A stretch of 64,000 nt of DNA, taken from Ifrita kowaldi. Taxonomy: Eukaryota > Chordata > Aves > Passeriformes > Cinclosomatidae. Positions 36,969 through 48,600 of the stretch are shown one piece after another. The stretch is taken from positions 704,214-768,213 of the forward strand of contig VZRS01012040.1 of assembly GCA_013398055.1 (NCBI GenBank). The letters are read 5' to 3'. Each line of letters starts with the position of its first letter. Position 1 is the stretch's first letter. The notes under the pieces were generated by a model. The model was not told where the DNA came from. It ran no database searches and worked only from the letters and a program-made list of their open reading frames with translations. A program made the position numbers and the translations under genes.

Positions 36969-37065
36969 GAAGGAAGGAAGGAAGGAAGGACGGAAAGAAG
37001 GAAGGAAGGAAGGAAGGAAGGAAGGAAGGAAGGAAGGAAGGAAGGAAGGAAGGAAGGAAGGAAGG
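36969..37065. repeat. (GGAA)n microsatellite, about 24 units
   Basis: Nearly pure AAGG/GGAA tetramers for about 97 bases with two interruptions (GGAC and AAAG steps). It opens long spurious frames of RKEG type on the plus strand and PSFL type on the minus strand. Runs of GGAA are core ETS-factor sites. Confidence 0.97.
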
Positions 37066-38830
37066 CAATTCCCCAGCAATCTGTTAGGAGCCATTTCTTA
37101 TGGCTAACAATGTAGATAATCTATGGATTATCTACAGATGGTAGCACCCTGCAGACTCTGGAGTGACCTCCCTTTTCATCCAGTCAGCTTCAACACTGAA
37201 TGGGCTCAGAATATAAAGAATATGGGCCTTGTGCTGCACAGCATCACATACTGTCAAGGAAGGTTCAGATAAAATCCACCCACAAATACATGAGTCATAA
37301 CTCAGAAACATGTTCCAATGTAGACATATCCTGAGTCACTTCCATCTCAAAAGCTTATAAATATTTAGTTAGCCACTTAGCTTTTAATTTAGCAGAACAA
37401 CAAAGGTTTATTAGACAAAGCTCCATAATTATCTTTCGCTAGGAAAGTTCTTAAATACTTCCACTCTTGCAAGTTCCTTTTCATTTCTACACAACCCAGA
37501 ATTATTTGGTACATATAACTGACAAAAATCCTAATTGAACTAAAAACTAATTTCTCTGATTCTTCTGTAATTAATTGCACGTATTTCTAATACCAGGTTT
37601 GTTCATTGTAAGAATATATTTTCATTTAAGCAATAACTTGTGAGCCTGAGTAAGGATATGTCTCTCCTAACATGGGGTGGCACATCAGCTCTTTCTAAGA
37701 CCACTGTCAGTCAGACCATGCTGGAGTCAGTGAGGATGTACATGGATATATAGATGAAAAATACATCAATACATTTTCTGGAAGAACCAGCTGAGGTTTT
37801 GGGAAAAAGTCTGTATAAAAAAAGGTTTGCTTATATCTCTGTTTTTGCCAGTGGCAGGAGGGGAGGATAAGAATTATAATATTTAAGGTATAGCCTTAGA
37901 AAAAACTACCTGTTATTGTTTTATAAAATCAAAGGTTTTTTGTTATGAATACAAGTGTTTGAGTTAAAAATACTTTTTATATAAGGATGCAAGTCTTAAG
38001 TTTACATCCTTCCATTTAACAGGCTGAACTAGAAGCCAGTGAGTGCTTTACAAACCATCTTCCAGTGCAGAGTGTTCAGGGATTGCTGGAGTCCCATGAA
38101 TCCCAGCTGCACAGTGCTCCTTTAGCAGAGCTGTTGGAACTTTGGAACTGAAAGGTAATCAGCAAAGATTGATTAATGAGCCAAGGCTGCAGCAAAGGAC
38201 CAGGTTGGTTTGATGCTTTCTTTTTTCCCATGGTCAGTGGTGCTCTTTCTCTTTTGCCATTTTGGTTGGTTGATCTTTATATCAATAATTCCCACACACA
38301 GATGCTACCTGTGGTTTTAAATTTGATGAATCAAAATGTCTATTCATGTCTTTGCTGTACTACAGGGAAAAATACTGCATCATTCTCTATACTACATAGA
38401 CAACAGGTTCTTCTTTTCTCTGGGCTGAATTAAAGATTTGCTTCCTCACCAACAGGGAAATTGGTGGTTCAAGAAGAGCATGGGGATAGTAGAAGAGCTG
38501 ATGTCTGTCTGGGAGAAAACAGACTTGGGTAATCTTGGGAATGGGACAAAGGAAAGGACAGCATAAGGACCAAGTCAACAGAGTAGTTCTTGTGGCCTCA
38601 GTACAGGTGATAGGAGGAGCAAAGCCTTCCCAAAGAAAGAAAGAAAGGAGCCTGGCAACTGCAAAAACCCCCCAAAGCCTAAACAAATGAGAAAGGAGAG
38701 GTGAGCTTTTCTCTTAATATAACATGTATTATTATACTGAAATTGCCATAGCAATAAAGCTACAGCTATTTATTATAGCATGAAGAGCTAATCAAAACCA
38801 ACCATCAGAGGCAGCAGAACCCTGATGAAC

Positions 38831-38896
38831 ACAGGGGTTTGGAACTGGATGATCTCTAAGGTCCCTTTCAACTCAAAAAATTCTGTAATTCTATGA
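38831..38896 (+). mobile_element. CR1 LINE 3' end remnant
   Basis: Shows the sense CR1 terminus: a GGTTTGGAACTGGATGATCT block, then AAGGTCCCTTTCAACTC and the terminal ATTCTGTAATTCTATGAA direct repeat. Only the last 60-70 bases are clear. Confidence 0.8.
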
Positions 38897-40589
38897 ACAC
38901 TCAGCCTCATAAAGTAGACTTGTTATTTTCCAGTGAATAATAAAGGGCTTAGGTAGAACATTACCATGGCAAGGTACCAAAATAAGAGCTATATCTAGTT
39001 TTGGATGCTTTTCTGAAAAGTTTCTGATGTTGAAGGTGACTCAGAACACTGCAGAACCAATCAACTTTGTATGAGCGTATTTGGAAAGCCAAAAATACAA
39101 GAAATTTCTGGAGAGTTTAAAACTAGAGGTGATTTTAAAAACCAGAGTGGGTTATTTTTTCTGCTTCACACTCAAAGGATAATTTAATATTCTGAAAACT
39201 GTTTTGTGGCAGATTCACAGTTGTATAAAGCCTTAGAAGATAAAGTTTTATAAAGTAGCTGGTGGCATGGGTATGGGTCAGTTAGAAATACCATCACCTT
39301 GTGGGCCTACTTGTCTGTTCTTGTGTTTGTGTGCTGGATTAGAGTGACTGCCTGACTTGGACCAGATAGAAATTCTGCATGACTTTGGTATGTGCACAGC
39401 ATTTTTTAGATTTTTCACCTGGGGAATTGATCAGAGAATTATCTTTTTAGGTCCATGTGAGTTTGTATTCTACATCATCATCGTCTGCAGCCTACATGAG
39501 GTCAGAAACCCAGGTTGTTGTAGGAAAGACATTTCTTCCTCTTCAGAACTTTCCTAAATCTGTTATTTATGGCACAGGACCATTTTGCCATATGTTTGTT
39601 GTACCTTTTAATTAATCTTGTCTTTAACATTGGCCCTATTAAAAAAAAATTAAAAATGGAAGTCTCTTTCCCTAGGAGCCCACACTTTTAGTGTAGGTAC
39701 AGACAAAATCAGGAACTTCTACAACACCTCATAGAAAACATTCTCTTCTTCATTAACTGCATCACTGCTATGGACTAATACAGCAACAGATGTTAAATGA
39801 AACATTTCTAATGATGCAACTCGTATTAAAATACATCATCTGCATCCCATTGGGATTTTAGTTGCATTGCAGAAAAAATGAATGCAGTGGTGGCACAGGC
39901 ACCAGAAAGTCATTAGGAAGCAGAGTTCTGCCAGCTTTCTTAGGTACCTGTGATTGCTACCTGAACCCCTTCGCAGCTGGAATAAACAATACATGTCAAA
40001 AAAGAACATGAGAATCAGTAAGGCCTCAGTGTTTACACATAAACACAATTCCTGAAAACACATCAAAGTCTGGAAGTATTGGTCTGTCTACAGATTCTGT
40101 GTACTTTTTTATTACATTTATGCTTTATTTTCATTTTCTCTGAAGTGTTTGTAGGAGAGGAAACATTCATTACAAGTGGTATTTCCTCCATTAGAAACAG
40201 AATCTATTATGTCTGTTTAGGTAAATTCCTTTCCTTCCTATTTAATTTCACACCTGTTTACTGTTCAGGGTTTATTGCATTTTGGCTGCTCCAGCACATC
40301 TCCCCCCAGTACAGGAAGCTGTAAAGTAATTCCTTTTGGTTTTAGGAAGAAGAGCCCAATCTGTGCAAAGGATCGTATGTTTGGTGGGGTTTTTTTTAAC
40401 TGCAGAAATAATACAAGACCACAAACTTTGCATCCCAACTTTCTCAGCTTTTGGCATTGTTCATGTATGACCCATTTACAAAAATAACCACACTCTTCAG
40501 AACCACATTTCAATCCTTCCTCCCTGGCATATGGGACTTCAAGTCAAGCTTTTCTGCTGTTGCTTTAGAAAAACAAGCTCAGTTTCTTC

Positions 40590-40710
40590 ATATCGTCGCC
40601 CTTAACACGCCCCCGGTACTTCAGGTGTGCTGCGTTTCCCTTCGGAGGGGCAGTAGGTGACCTCGAGTAGCTTTGCAGCGACATCTCGTGGCCCGACTCC
40701 ACTGGAACAG
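40590..40710. promoter_or_regulatory. CpG-dense patch with two CTCF-like motifs
   Basis: About ten CpGs occur in roughly 120 bases of otherwise CpG-poor spacer. GCAGTAGGTGACC at 40650-40662 resembles the forward CTCF core (CCASYAGRKGGC), with a mismatch in the GG pair. GCGACATCTCGTGGCC at 40678-40693 resembles its reverse complement with two mismatches. The pair is divergent and less than 30 bases apart. Binding is inference only. Confidence 0.35.
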
Positions 40711-42376
40711 TGTCAGAGATTCCTCTTCCAGGGTGGAGAAGGTCTCATGTTGATTGGACTCGAGTATTTCACACAGAGAGGAGGTAGGATGCCATTTGAA
40801 AACCAAGCCATTAACTGTGTTTAATTAGGTAAGTGACACTATCAACATGATGGTCAATTGTACAAAAAATAAGTTAGAAACTGTTTCACATGCTAAACAG
40901 AATATAGATATTTGCCATTTTTCCAAAGGCTGCGAAGTTTGGACAGTATGGTAAGATGGACATCTGAGGTTGCTGTTGCAAATATCTAATCACACATTAT
41001 CTAGTGCACAAATATAACAAAGATATAAAACAATTTATCTCTGTCTAAAGTAAAATAATAGAATATGGAAATACTTCCCCTCCTCGTGTGTTTAGCCACT
41101 CACCATCTAAACAACTTCATACTTCTTGGGGTTTAAGTACTCGAGGCCACACAAACTAAAGTACGGGGAGAGAATCTAAAGTAGCAACATACAGCAGGTC
41201 CACAGTCTATCAGCCCTCAATTTACAGAACTTGATTTTGTCAAAGATATTTGTGTGTCCTTTGGAAAGAAGAGTTCTTGCAAGGAGGAGAGTAGAAGTTA
41301 CTCTTTACTTCTAAAGTCTACGTGGAAAACCAGTGTAGGACCAAACCCCTAAAAAGGGAACAAGGATAAGTCACACAGGAATCACAATAAATGCTGGGGA
41401 TTTGTCCTTAGCTAAAAGCTCTATTTCTTGTTCTTGTGTGCTGTGAGATAATGACTCATCCGTAGCAGAAGAGAGGGGAAACCATATTTTTCCAGAGAAA
41501 AGGGAGCTTTCAGGCTAAGCTGATGGCCTTTCCCAAAGTGAAGAACACTGAACGTGCTGCTGAGGGAAGGGTTTTCCATGGCTTGCCCAGGTGAGCTGAT
41601 GGGAAGGGTGTTCTGGCAGAGGCTGGCAGGAACCAGGTGGCTTTGAGCCTGCTGCCTGCAGGGAATGGAATGTCACTGTCCCAGTGACTGGCCTTCATGG
41701 CAGAGGCTCAGGTGACTCATCTCATCTTGCAGTCACGAAAAGCAAATCCCAGCCCTGGTGATAAGAATGCCTTGGAATAATTAAAACTGCTGTCACACAT
41801 GGTATTTTCATGTTCAATCTGTGTGTCTTTATAAGCTGTATACCCTTGCCAGGCACTTAGAAAGGCTTTTTCCTGGAGTAGTAAGGGATTAACTCAAATT
41901 GCTGAGTCTGGGGTATATTTCTCTGTATTTTGCAGGCAATTCCATACTCTCCCAATGAAGTCCATATGAATGTTCTGTATAAATTTTGTTCAACAGAAGC
42001 AGAAGTCAGCTATGTTTGGAAGCCATGACTTTTCCATGTAGTTTCTCAGCAGCCCACTGGAACACACTGTAAGACATACAGTGCACTCTGAGTCTCTGAT
42101 AGCTTTCAGTGATGACCTTGGACTTCAATGAAAAATTCCATTTACCTGTTAACTCTACTGGATTTCTTTTCAATGAATTGCACTTGAAAGTAATTGCACT
42201 AAGATGTAGCTGCATTTTTTAATGCCTTTCAGATACAACACTTCCTCTTGCTGCATTGGCAGCTTACTTCCTTCAGCCCCAGCCTTACAGAGGTTTCAGG
42301 CTGTAGCTTCTTCTCAAACACTTTTGTAACTAGAGGTTCCTGTATTATTAAAAACACATTGTGTCCTGGACTTAGC

Positions 42377-42649
42377 TCAACTTTTCTGGAAAGCAATCAT
42401 CTGGAAGTCAGCCTGAGATCCAGCAGTGTCACATGGATTTTCCCTGCTTTCTGAAACGATTTGTTCCACTGCTTGGGAGGTTTCTGGGTCCTGGGAGCAG
42501 GGACTGTCCAGTGTGTCACCACTGCTGTTGCAGTGCAGAGGGGAGGCCATATCAGAGGGCTGCTCTGAGGCTTTCCCTGGAGCAGGAGGCAGGGGCATGG
42601 ACAGAGGGACATTCATCATGTAGAACACGTTGCCCAGACGTCGGGACAC
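42377..42649 (-). CDS. SAMD7: SAMD7 exon encoding the C-terminus and stop
   Basis: The acceptor CTTTGTCTTTACAG ends at 42650. It encodes VSRRLGNVFYMMNVP and then a Pro/Ser-rich tail of about 75 residues to the stop. Human continues in the same position with a VSQHVGSMFY-type sequence, so the first residues close the SAM region and the tail is divergent. Confidence 0.93.
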   Translation of the reverse strand: MSRRLGNVFYMMNVPLSMPLPPAPGKASEQPSDMASPLHCNSSGDTLDSPCSQDPETSQAVEQIVSESRENPCDTAGSQADFQMIAFQKS

Positions 42650-45600
42650 CTGTAAAGACAAAGGCACAATTGCAGCAATTACTTCTTGCTGTTAAAGCCA
42701 TTAACCATCAAGCCTGACTCTGGTGCAGCAATGCCAGGGACATCCCAGGCATCTCAAAGGGTCGTCAGATTCTTGTGAAAAAAATCTCTTCCATTTTCAC
42801 TCTCTCATATTTTTCTAGGCCTAGGTTGTGGAAGGAGCTGGTCAATACTCAGCTTAGGATGGCTGGGCCTGACAGCAGGATCCTCCTGCTCCTGGAGTGC
42901 TGCAGCACCCATGGGACAGAGGGGAGGCAAACTGCCAGCCAGGAGCGGGGAAGGTGGTTGGAATGAGAGAAGAGTGAGACAGTACAATGGGTTAGAGAAA
43001 AGGAAAAGAACCAGGCAACAACAGAAACACACACAGGGTTGATATTAATGGATGAAATTAAGGGCAGAAAACTGCAAACAGAGAGGGACAGTCTGTTCCT
43101 GAAAAATGTACGGTCATATTCCTTAGTGTGTCCCTGCGTGCTGTGGTAATATACAGAGAAGTAAAGCAAACTGCTGGAGTAATTGCTTTTCTCCCAGTAT
43201 TATGGCAGTTATCTTAAAAGTGAAAAAAAAGTGCTTTAATTTGGAAAAATTCCCTCCTATTATCTTCTGGCTCTTTCATGTCTCTGTGACTCACCATCTT
43301 GGCATGTATTTAATGATCATACCTGCGAGCGGATTTTTAATGCTGGTCCAAGTTTTAATCCCATTGTATCCAGGAGATGTTCCTCTGTTAGCAGTGGAAG
43401 GGTTTCTCCATCAATAGCATGGTCTTTAAATACCTGGTGAAAAGATAAAACACATCATAGTGTGCTAAAATAGACTTCGATTGTTATTTTTCATGCTTAA
43501 CCCTGAGGCATAAACAATAAAAAGAAGAAATAATAATTTTACTGTTTTATCTTTGTATTTATCTCCTAACTGCACAATGAAAACTACTATTATATTTGCA
43601 ACTTTGGGACAATCAACTACCTTCCCACATTTACATTTGTTTGCTGACATTTAAATCTAGATGGTCCTAAAGACCTGAAAATGTAATGAATGTTTGTAAT
43701 CACCTGGGCATAATCTGAGCAGCCTGGGAGGCTGACAATGAAGTTGTGCACATCATCAACTGTCCACTTGCGAATGTCTTCGATGGAAGAAATGTCTTCT
43801 CCATTCAGGATCAGGCCATGAGCTCCTTTGAGGAGGAAACACAGAAGTAATGTTGGTAGAATTTTGCTGGCAGATCAGGAGGAAGTGATTGTTATCATGA
43901 GAATTTTTACACCTTTTCAGACCCTAATATATTAACAGCAGGGTGTAGTAACAAGCAGATACAGGAGTCCTAGATGCAAAATCACCAGGTAATGAGCAGA
44001 ACCTGGTTCTGAAGGGGATTTTTTGGGTGGCTTCTTTTGTTTCCTGCTGGCACTGTACCTACCAGTCACTACACATATAAAGCATGCTGCAGGACTCCTC
44101 TAATGAGTACATTATCCAATGCTTTTTCTTCTTTAGACTTTACTGTTACTTTGATTTGACTAATATTTCAGTAGAACAGATCCAAGCCTTTGCTAGTCCA
44201 TAGTGCCTACTGTGAGTTAGGACATATAGTGGGCTGAAGGGACAGGCTAACTCACAGCTTCATTCAGCAATTTTCTTTATTTTAATTGAAATTCCTTTTT
44301 AAAACAGGAACTGAATATAGGTATTACTGTTTGCAGCATTAGAATTCTACTTTTAGTTGCAAGGATTCTACCATACCAAAAATTCACTTAAAACAGAGGG
44401 AATAATTGAGAGAGCAAATCAATAAAACCAGATTATATCAACGTGCCGCTGTAACTGTAACCTGGAGATCTGACAAACCTGAAGGTAGCAATGGGTTGTT
44501 GGGCACTGGAAATCCATATGGTAACGCTGAGAATGGGATTGCAGAAGGGTACAGGTACTTGTCATCAAAAGCAGCACAGGAGCTGTTTGCTTCCTTCTCC
44601 TTTGTGTTGCTGCAGCTGGTGGTTTCAGTAGGAATTTCATGAGTAGCACAGTTTTTTCTCAAGCTTTGTTCAAACTCTTTACAGTTTTTGGAAGCTGCAG
44701 ATGGCTCAGTCTGGTTTTTGCTCTGCTCATGTTTGTTTGGTGTCTCCACCTCTACTTCTTTCTTGTCTTCTTTCTCATCATCCACTGCAGCTGAGGCAGA
44801 GTCTGTGGATTTGTCATCTGCCTGGTTCTTTGTGCCGTTGGCAGTGCCCTCAGCAGTTTTGTGATTTCCAGCTCTTCTCCCTGGGCGGCGTCCCCTCTCC
44901 CTTTGCAATGTGGTGACTGGCGGGTATGGGCTGCTTGCCATGAGCATGGTGTTGCCATGGATTTCATCCAGGGTGGTACGATGAACATACAGGTCATTGG
45001 GAAGGTGCCCTTCAGGCAGTCTGTGCCTGCCACGGAAAGCAATGGGACTGGCTGGCATCCCGTGGTAAAGGAAAGGGGCTTCCAGGCCCAGGAGTCCTTT
45101 CCGATGGGCTTTCTCCATTTCCTTTTGCTGAAAAATAGCACTCATCTCCATTTCCATTCTAAGAGACACACAGAGCACGAGCAGTTAGGGCAGCTCAGTT
45201 CCTTCATCACCTTTTTTTTTTCAGCAGCAGATTAAAACTCAGATAAAGGAATAGGCAAGAGTACTGCTTGTTTTGTCTCTCCCCTACATTGCTGTATGTG
45301 AGAGGGCACAAATTGCAGATGGAATGGCAAACTTGGCTGTATTTAATGTGCTGTCAGATACATAGAGTGAGCTAAAAGAAGGGGAAAGCATACCTTATGT
45401 GTCATGGCTCTAGAAAATACTTCAGACAAAAAAAGTGTTACTTGTGTATTGCCATTCCAGGCATGGTGATTATATTCACTTGGGATTTGGAAAATTGTTT
45501 CCCGGGTCATAAGTGTTGAAAACTAAAGAAAATAACTGATTTACAATATCAGTCAGAAATTTGTACTGAAAACTGCACATTTCCAGTGATACTGTAAATG

Positions 45601-48600
45601 ATAAAGAACTAGAATGATTTTATCTATCAAACCTGTGCATCCATTCAGAGTAAGCTAAAGTTAAGTATCTTGAGTAACCCTCCACAGTGCCTGGCACCTG
45701 AGCATGACTCTGAGGGTGTGCAAGGGTGAGATCCTGGTGGGAAGCATTCAGCTGATCTCCTTCCTTGTGGATAAATGCTCCAGAGTCTGTGCCAGGCTCC
45801 TGCTCCTGTCATAGCAGGTAGGAGGGCTAACCAGTGGGATACAGAGAATACAAGCAGTAATACTTGTCTCTGCTGTACCAACCTTTGCTGGTATCAGCTT
45901 TCTCTGCAGCCAGGCCAGTTATCAAACAGAAAGCTAGAGCTCCTAGAGGAGCTTTGAGGAGCTTTCAGTGGGATTTCTGCATCTTTGGAAAAGAGCCTGT
46001 GAAGTAAAGCACTTTAAAGTGCACCAAGATAGCTTTCTTAATGCTGCAATGAGGATAACAGACCAGAGAGAGTCTGACTTTCAGGAGAGTGTAAAATTGT
46101 CAGGAAAATAGTCTGGGCAAAAGCTATCTATACAGATTTTTGTTTTGAGGAGGAATTATTTGATCACATCATTCAGGGGCTTTTTCTCTGCCTTCTTTTC
46201 ATCTTTGAAACAACCTCCAAGTTATTGATTTTCTGCTCTCAGAGATACAAAGGAAGTATTTTGTCTGTGTACCATGTCCTTGTACGTTTTGCCTGATTGT
46301 CATTACTCCCACTCAGCTCTTGAGGTGCAGATAAACAGCAGAAAACATTACATTCCTGCCTACTCCTCCAGCTGAGATAGTCCATTCCTGCCAGGACCAG
46401 CAAACAGAGCTTTGGGATGAGGCAGAGTCCCTTGGAGAACAAGGGTTTGGGCCCAGGTTCTCAGCAGCACAGCTGCACCAAGTGCAGGAGATTGTCAGCA
46501 CCTGACTTCTGGAACAGCTGAAAGGAGAAAGTGCAGCCCTAAAGATGTCCTGTGCTGCAGAAAGCTACGTGAACACAGTGGAAATTGCCAGGAAGTTGGG
46601 GGTAAAAGGTTTTTAAGGTTTAGGTGAGCTGTTTCCTGTTGGAGTTTCGCTGTTTGGTGGGCTGAGGGAAGAGCCTGAACAGGTAGGAGCAGCTCTGATG
46701 TGGCCGTGGGTATGTGAGATGGCCGTGTTTGCTGCTAGTTATTTCACTTGTTTTTCTCAGGGTTTTTGCCATGCAGCAAGAAAGGAAATGCATTGCTGAT
46801 GCACATCTTGTGCTTGGAGGAGTTTAGTAATTGAGCTTTGTTGACTGAAAAGCTCAAAATACTTCTGTCATAATTCTTTTCAGATGTACACACAGAACTT
46901 ATCTGTTCTTTGCTCTTAGTCTCACTGTGTGGGGGACACTACCACTGAGTACTGTGCTGCAGCCCAGTGCAGGAGTGGCTGAGGTTAGAGTTCCTCTATG
47001 GAAATGGCGTGGCTGTGAGGGAGGGCACTGGTGGTTTCTCAACCAGCTACTGACTACACTGAAAATGGTACAAATAACTGGACTTTCTACAGTCTCTCTG
47101 ATATACCAACTGTTTGGTCAAACTAGGAAAGCTGCCCACCCTGGTAGGGTGGAGACACAGCTGCTCATCCCAAGGGCCCAGCTGCAGAGGCTTAAAATGT
47201 TGTGTGTGATATCACACAGCTGTAAAGTTTGAATTTGTTTCTGAACTTTTGTATCTTCAGGGTGCTTGGATCCACAGTTCAAGGGCTGTGGCTGTAGCTT
47301 GTTTTTTTCTTAACCAAGCTAAGGGGTTTGTTTATCTTTGTTACATCATTTTAAGAATAAAAGCACAATAGGGCAAGCAGAAAGTCAGTAGCTTCAGGCC
47401 CTAATTGATACTCAAAGGCCCTCTGCTTCTCTGGGTGACTTGAAAAAAATCCCAGTCACTTTGCTGCTTTAATTGTGGCATGCATCTCAGAGTAAAGCTT
47501 GCTATTGATTACCTGGCAATATTTTGCTTTTGTACCAGTTCTTGTCTTCTGGCCACAGCTTCCATGGATTCTGGTTGTAGAAAGCTGTATCCTTAAAGGG
47601 AAGGGGAAAAAAATGTTTTTAAATTCACTTGTTTCCTCATGCAAATGCACCCCAAAGCAGTGCAGACACTTTAAAAAGCACTGTAAGTTTTCAGCTGTGG
47701 GCTTCACCAGGAATGTGATAGGATTTCAAGTTAATTGTAGTCATTGTTTTGGTGGAAATTTGTAGAAGGAACATGAAGTACAGCATCAGGTGTTTTCAGG
47801 AGCAGATCCGTAATTAGGAATACCTGCCACCAACCATAAAGGAAGGAGACAGTAGGGTGGTTTTACTTGGTGACTTATGACTTTGAAGTACATATAACTG
47901 CTCAGAAAATAATAGCCATCAGCTGAGCAAAGCAAACCTGCTCCTTCAAGACTGCTTTCAGCCTGGAGGCTGAGTAATTTTAAATTATATTTCCTCTTGA
48001 GGGAATATCTTATTTGAGATCCAGGGGATCCCAATAAGATCCCAATAATTTCCGTCCCCAATAAGGGGGGAAAAAAGCTGAAGTCAGAAATTTATCTTGG
48101 TAGATTGATGTGGCATTGAAAATTCATTCACTCATCTCAAAGAAAGAATCTTAAGCTCACTTTGTATAAAGTAATATGTAAATTTTTGTGCAGTATGACA
48201 TGAGTGCCATAGTTGTGATGTCCAGCCTTCCCCTTGGAGCTGTGCCCTGTAATTTTGAGCCTTTATTAAAAAGGTCTTGTATTTGCCCTACCCTAATTAA
48301 GTGGCATGTGATATTATCATCAGAGAATATGATCAGTATTAAAGCAGCCAATGCTCATATAAGAGCAAGAGTAAAATGTAGTGTAGAAGTGTTGTTGAGA
48401 AGCTCTTTTTTAGCTATAGCCTTTTGTTTGGGTGTGAAAATGCTTGGAAGACGCAAAAAAAAAACAGGAGGGAAGAAAAACATGCAAAAGACTCTGAGAA
48501 CAGTGTATTTAACAAAAGCTAGAATGGACATGCTTAGACCTAAACTGGCACAGTTTAGAATCTCTGGTGAGCAGGCTGCCTCTTTGTAGTGAGACTGTTT

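Larger units (their letters stand above)
34589..42376. other. Intergenic spacer between SEC62 promoter and SAMD7 stop
   Basis: No recognisable gene. It contains a GGAA microsatellite, a CR1 remnant, a CpG-dense patch with CTCF-like motifs, and presumably the SAMD7 3' UTR at its right end. The nearest possible poly(A) signal for SAMD7 is an ATTAAA variant on the minus strand near 42207, which is weak. Confidence 0.6.

Noticed and set aside
36718..37115. Overlapping frames encoding RKEG or PSFL repeats
   Set aside because: Direct translation of the GGAA microsatellite on both strands.
48188..48589. 133-codon plus-strand frame inside a SAMD7 intron
   Set aside because: No recognisable domain, antisense to a confirmed gene, and located between two exons with clear splice sites; looks like chance.
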